Positions 61,101 through 64,000 of a DNA stretch of 64,000 bases are shown in pieces. A program made the translations under genes and the position numbers. Under the pieces are notes generated by a model. It worked only from the letters and a program-made list of their open reading frames with translations. It made no database searches and was not told the DNA's origin. This DNA comes from Cymodocea nodosa (Eukaryota; Streptophyta; Magnoliopsida; Alismatales; Cymodoceaceae). Numbering within the stretch: the stretch's first letter is position 1; every line of letters starts with the position of its first letter. The stretch is from the NCBI GenBank assembly GCA_036874045.1, contig JAZBRI010000004.1, positions 3,844,001-3,908,000 of the forward strand, read 5' to 3'.

Positions 61101-62281
61101 TGACATGGTTAATTTTTTTTTTCTTAAAATATAACATCAGATATCGTCCACATTCCATGATCTCCAATGTATCTTTTCCGGAGGGTTTCAGGTGGGGGTT
61201 AGCCCGACACTTTCACTATGTTCCAGAAATATTAGCTGCATTCTTCTGGTCTGCACCTGCACTTTTTAATCATGTATGCCAATCTCGAACCTGCCTGCCT
61301 CCTTTGATTCCTTCATTCCATCCATGCTTACATTTCTTTGTTCTACAAATTGCATTGCAGTGTCTGCCATACTTCTATGTTTTTTTTCTGACAATACTTC
61401 TCTTCGATCGAGCAAAACGAGATGATGACCGGTGTTCATCAAAGTAAAGTTTCCCCTTTATCTCTCACTTTCAATTGCAGTTAATGTAATGTGTTGTTAA
61501 TATGAAGTATTGGTAAAAAAAATTGAAAGCATTATAGACTTCTAAAATTCCATTTTTATTTCTTAGGCTGATTATGAAAATATCTAAAACATGCTGATCG
61601 GATTGCAAAATTATACGGTGATATTAACATATGTTTCCCTGTATGTTGACACTCTATTTTCATCTTTTCAAGTTAATGGCTTCAGTATGGTGTGAGGGCT
61701 GTGCAACACATTCGTGTTTTTCTTTTCACATTTCTATCCACACTTTACGATTTCTTTGGTCACAGTTCGACAATGCTCTGGAGTTTCAGATCCGCTACAA
61801 AGTGCAATGGAAAATTCTGCTAGAAGTATTACAATTTTGATTGGTTATTCTGTCCTGTATTCTCCATCTTTTCCCACTTTGTAGCCCCAGGAAACTAGTG
61901 AAATGCTATGATGTTTGAAAATTGGTACATAGGTTTGTGTTTTTCTTTTTTGAACATTACTTTTGTTCCTGGATTCTTTTATGTCAAATATTGTACATTT
62001 ACCATACTGTTGTCATCTTCCCGGGTAGCAACGTAGAAACATTGATTCATTAGAAACTTAAAGCACTCGTTTTAAATGATTGATTGAAATAGGTTTCTCT
62101 GTATTTGGACACTGGATAGACTAACAATTTGTCAAAAGAGAAGGCGAAATCGAGAATATCGTTACTTATTCCTTAATGCATGTGGTACTGACAAATTCGA
62201 TGCATTTCTTGCAGGTATGGGAAATACTGGAACATGTACTGTGAAAAGGTCCCATACAGGATCATTCCTGGCATATTCTAG
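40192..62281 (+). CDS. DWF5: 7-dehydrocholesterol reductase / sterol delta-7 reductase (DWARF5)
   Basis: Thirteen plus-strand exons with GT/AG borders join in frame to 434 codons, close to the 432 of Arabidopsis DWF5. They are 40192-40283, 40581-40803, 58075-58130, 58844-58946, 59054-59119, 59442-59555, 59682-59808, 60545-60645, 60814-60939, 61030-61094, 61192-61273, 61361-61443 and 62215-62281. The start is the ATG at 40192 (MGEAQTVHS). Both sterol reductase signatures are present: GMELYPRIGKNFDIKVF (from residue 181) and LLLTSGWWGLARHFHYVPE (from about 352). The end YRIIPGIF is typical. The family is a multi-pass ER membrane enzyme that reduces the C7-C8 double bond with NADPH late in sterol synthesis, before brassinosteroids; loss causes dwarfism in Arabidopsis. 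No exon has a stop or frame change. Intron 2 is about 17.3 kb and full of repeats. An AATAAA lies at 62397-62402. Confidence 0.97.
40911..41603. repeat. Possible solo LTR
   Basis: The stretch begins TGTTGGATTAAATT and ends GGTTTCAACA, has a TATA-like CTATAAAAGG near 41290, and is unrelated to the adjacent repeats. No matching target duplication is visible (CTACT versus TCAAT), so this is only a candidate. Confidence 0.3.
42940..47514. repeat. Dimeric tandem array (~790-bp unit), main part
   Basis: Two related monomers alternate. Type A is marked by CATGTGGAT, GAGATGCAAAACAACCC and CTCCTATAAGAGTGGCC, near 43362, 44149, 44949, 45743, 46421 and 47214. Type B is marked by CATGTAGAT, GTAGAACAATCCTCC and AAGAATGGGTCTTG, near 43778, 44558, 45366 and 46829, with an older copy at about 42955. 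The A-to-A distances are about 787, 800, 794, 678 and 793. The short one reflects a ~120-bp loss within one B monomer near 46142. Monomers are about 410 and 380 bp. Open frames here (e.g. 43362-43721 and 44151-44417) are repeat copies, not genes. Confidence 0.88.
47515..52792. mobile_element. Non-coding LTR-type element (LARD-like) inserted in the tandem array
   Basis: The array is cleanly interrupted here. Termini are TGTAACATCTCC and GTGAGGTGTCAACA (TG...CA). The flanks GAAAA (47510-47514) and ACAGA (52793-52797) both align to the GAAGA of intact array copies, fitting a decayed 5-bp target duplication. The 3' end recurs internally at about 50430-50691, also ending in TTAGATGTGAGGTGTCAA. That indicates a 5' LTR of about 3.2 kb and a shortened 3' LTR of about 350 bp. 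The sequence is built of degenerate repeats carrying AAGGATTCA and GAAAAGTTGGGTCC words, and a 76-bp tandem at 51170-51740. No gag or pol is visible. The direction of transcription is uncertain. Confidence 0.65.
51170..51740. repeat. Tandem repeat, period 74-79 bp, about eight copies
   Basis: The word GCATTAAGGAGAG and variants recur at 51258, 51334, 51413, 51491, 51567, 51641 and 51715, each unit also holding a TTCTTGAAGGATTCATCAAG stretch. Open frames on both strands across it result from a unit length near a multiple of three. Confidence 0.9.
52793..53175. repeat. Dimeric tandem array, right end
   Basis: After the 5.3 kb insertion the array resumes at the point where it was cut (ATCTTATTGTTGATTAATCATGTGG). 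It runs through a B monomer near 52896 and part of the next unit, then meets the Copia relic near 53165. Confidence 0.85.
53659..53813. repeat. Inverted terminal arm of the Gypsy element (left)
   Basis: It begins TGTAAAGATATAGAGAAAAAG and includes TTTATTTTTCTCACCCC and GAGGTTGACTAGGG. About three quarters of its bases match the reverse complement of 56414-56568. Confidence 0.85.
55372..56210 (+). pseudogene. Gypsy gag (Retrotrans_gag plus zinc knuckle), frame-broken
   Basis: Fragments at 55379-55570 (AYQWLHQMEKYFKIFPYIEE) and 55667-55870 (MYFPPNVRLKELDFERLQQ, MTQYNQEFTQLSIF) make the Ty3/Gypsy gag core. The CCHC zinc knuckle CFRCEQVGHKIVVC lies at about 56119-56160. Stops at 55568, about 55616 and 55868 break the frame. 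Gag forms the particle that packages element RNA; this copy is inactive. Confidence 0.85.
56414..56568. repeat. Inverted terminal arm of the Gypsy element (right)
   Basis: It ends CTCTATATCTTCACA and contains GTCAACCTCTTTGTGC and GAGAAAAATAAATTTCTC. It is the inverted partner of 53659-53813, directly abutting the right-hand ACAAG. Confidence 0.85.
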
Positions 62282-64000
62282 GATATCTGTTCGTCACATA
62301 GTTGATTATCTCCCGGAGAGATGATGTTTTGTCAAGGCCATGATTGACAGCTTGTGTGACTTTTATGGCTTACAATAATTTTATGATATGCATTGGAATA
62401 AAGTTAAAACATTGCCATGAGGTGTTCCAGATTGTAAGAGAACCTTGGGCGCCAGAACGATGTTTCCCCCTGACCCCTTCCTTACCCTCCCCCCCCCGCC
62501 ATCTTTGCTGGAAAATGTTGTACAAAAATAACACGCCAATCAAAATTGGGTTTTCCAATATTGGTATGTTTTTTCCTTATCGATGAGTTTTAGTATTTTT
62601 TTTTTTTAATCTTCATTTGAGTATTGAGTTAAATAAAAGATTTGTTTGAAATGGAAATTCTAGAAAAGTACATTTTCGTAAAGAGTGCTTGTACACTTGT
62701 TGGAGAGTGCCAAAATTTGAAATTTTGGGTGTTTATATGGGTGTTAGAATTAATATGAATTGTAATATTAAAATTTGAATTTACTTACATCATGTAATTT
62801 TCTCAAACTTTCATATTGATTTTTTATATTTGAAAATAATAATTTTTACTTGGATATTAAAATTTGAATTTACTTGTATAGATGTGAGTGATATGATTGC
62901 ATGAGGAAGGCATGGTGGTTGTGCTATAATTGTTAAAATGATTTGGGTCAAACTATGACATCCTAGTTTGGTATGGTTTTAACTTCTGTGTCAGCCTAAC
63001 GCGAAGTTCAAAGTCATGGCATGCAAGTACGATTGGGCAATTTGTTATTGTTGTGGGCTCAGTCATATGAGCACAATTGGTTACAGGTACGGCCATGCCA
63101 GTTAAATTATTATCATTACCTATAAACGCAGAGTTTTACCTATTGTAGATAAAACCTGCGAGGAATTTCCCAAATATGGTGGTGCATCTTGGTAAAAACC
63201 CAAAAAATTTAAGAATTATTCTTTGCAAGATTGGTGATTATGTTAACTGCTACAGCTAGAACAGGAGCCATCCCCTGGTTCATATATTAGAATTTAGGAT
63301 TTTAATTATTTTCTTTTAGCAGCTGCGGAGCCTTTCGGTAAATTTTCCAAATGCAGTTTACGGTTTCCGATTGCGCAGAAAATTTGCAACATTCGGATGA
63401 AATTGTTTTCTTATTTGGGGAGAGAAATATAATTAACCAAAATTACTCTAGATAATTAAATTGTTTTCCCATTTGTCCAATCTTCTCCACCTATGACTTC
63501 TTCCTTATCTTTCCCAATTGACAACATTGCGTCTGCAAACAAACGTGGCCTATATTTCTTAGAATTAAGATTTAAAAAATTTACTATTAAATATTTTTAA
63601 CGCTGTTTTTTAGAAAAGATGAAAAAACAATCGCAACTTTCAAATCTTTAAGAACAAGAGAGAGAAAAGACGAGGATAAGAACCGCCAAAGTACCTGTCG
63701 ACGTTAATATTCTGCAGCGTTGTATCTCCTGACGTACTTGCTTCCTTGCACGCGATGCACGTGAGGCGACACTGACGGATGCTTCTCTTGTGAGACTGAA
63801 GAAATATCGTGGACTTTTGCCGGTACGGTATCCAAAGCACGGTACACTTTTTAAAAAAAATTTATTATTTCTTTTACGTCAGGTCCCTATCCAGTTTCGT
63901 ACGGTGGGGGGGGGGGGCGGGGGGGGGGGGTATTCTCGTCCAATGATTTTTGGAGGACATCGGACGGCACACCTTCTTCCACCAATAGCGATCGTTTCCT
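62282..64000. other. DWF5 3' UTR and downstream intergenic sequence
   Basis: The 3' UTR has AATAAA at 62397-62402. Further on the sequence is AT-rich with no recognised gene. Near 63660-63850 the base composition becomes richer in GC. On the minus strand the segment ends in a donor-like GTCGACAG/GTACTTTG, which could be a leader exon of a gene to the right or merely chance. Confidence 0.5.
63906..63930. repeat. Poly-G tract
   Basis: Twelve G, one C and twelve G in a row. Such a tract could form a G-quadruplex; the exact length may also be affected by sequencing error. Confidence 0.85.

Overview
This is a flowering-plant nuclear window. It has spliced genes with GT/AG introns, an AT-rich intergenic background, and dense layers of Copia, Gypsy, LINE and PIF/Harbinger elements. 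Several coding exons (sarcosine oxidase-like, DPH3, TIFY exon 1) are very GC-rich against the AT-rich surroundings. That suggests a monocot, perhaps not a grass, but this is only an inference. There is no CRISPR array, operon, rRNA or tRNA gene that I can see.

Four host genes are recognisable. (1) A TIFY+CCT gene of the GATA/ZML type lies on the minus strand (5894-9756). Only three exons are visible, and the GATA zinc-finger exons were not found to the left of 5894. (2) A two-exon FAD-dependent sarcosine oxidase-like gene is on the minus strand (23259-24578). (3) A complete single-exon DPH3 (KTI11-type) gene is on the plus strand (28674-28922). (4) A complete 13-exon DWF5 gene (sterol delta-7 reductase, brassinosteroid/sterol pathway) is on the plus strand (40192-62281). 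Its second intron is about 17.3 kb.

Layout. 1-2710: decayed Copia, apparently nested in another Copia tail. 5.9-9.8 kb: the TIFY-CCT gene, with two facing RTE-type LINE 3' ends in intron 1. 10.39-14.74 kb: a full-length PIF/Harbinger element with a TTA target duplication, an intact spliced transposase, a Myb/SANT ORF broken by two stops, and a GC-rich repeat block. 16.2-18.5, 19.9-22.5 and 26.1-26.4 kb: three further Harbinger relics, the first split by a nested non-autonomous Harbinger. 30.7-36.06 kb: a minus-strand Copia element with a 1.84 kb 5' LTR carrying seven CACGTG boxes, five of them at roughly 130-bp spacing, an internally deleted polyprotein, and an inverted rearrangement at its 3' end. 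40.8-58.1 kb, the DWF5 intron: a dimeric ~790-bp tandem array split by a 5.3 kb non-coding LTR-type element, then a Copia relic split by a Gypsy element whose two ends are both copies of the LTR start in inverted orientation.

The host genes are functionally unrelated neighbours. I found no new gene system. The most unusual material is structural: the inverted-ended Gypsy insertion with a clean 5-bp duplication, the periodic CACGTG array in the Copia LTR, and the satellite/retroelement pile-up inside an apparently still spliceable DWF5 intron.
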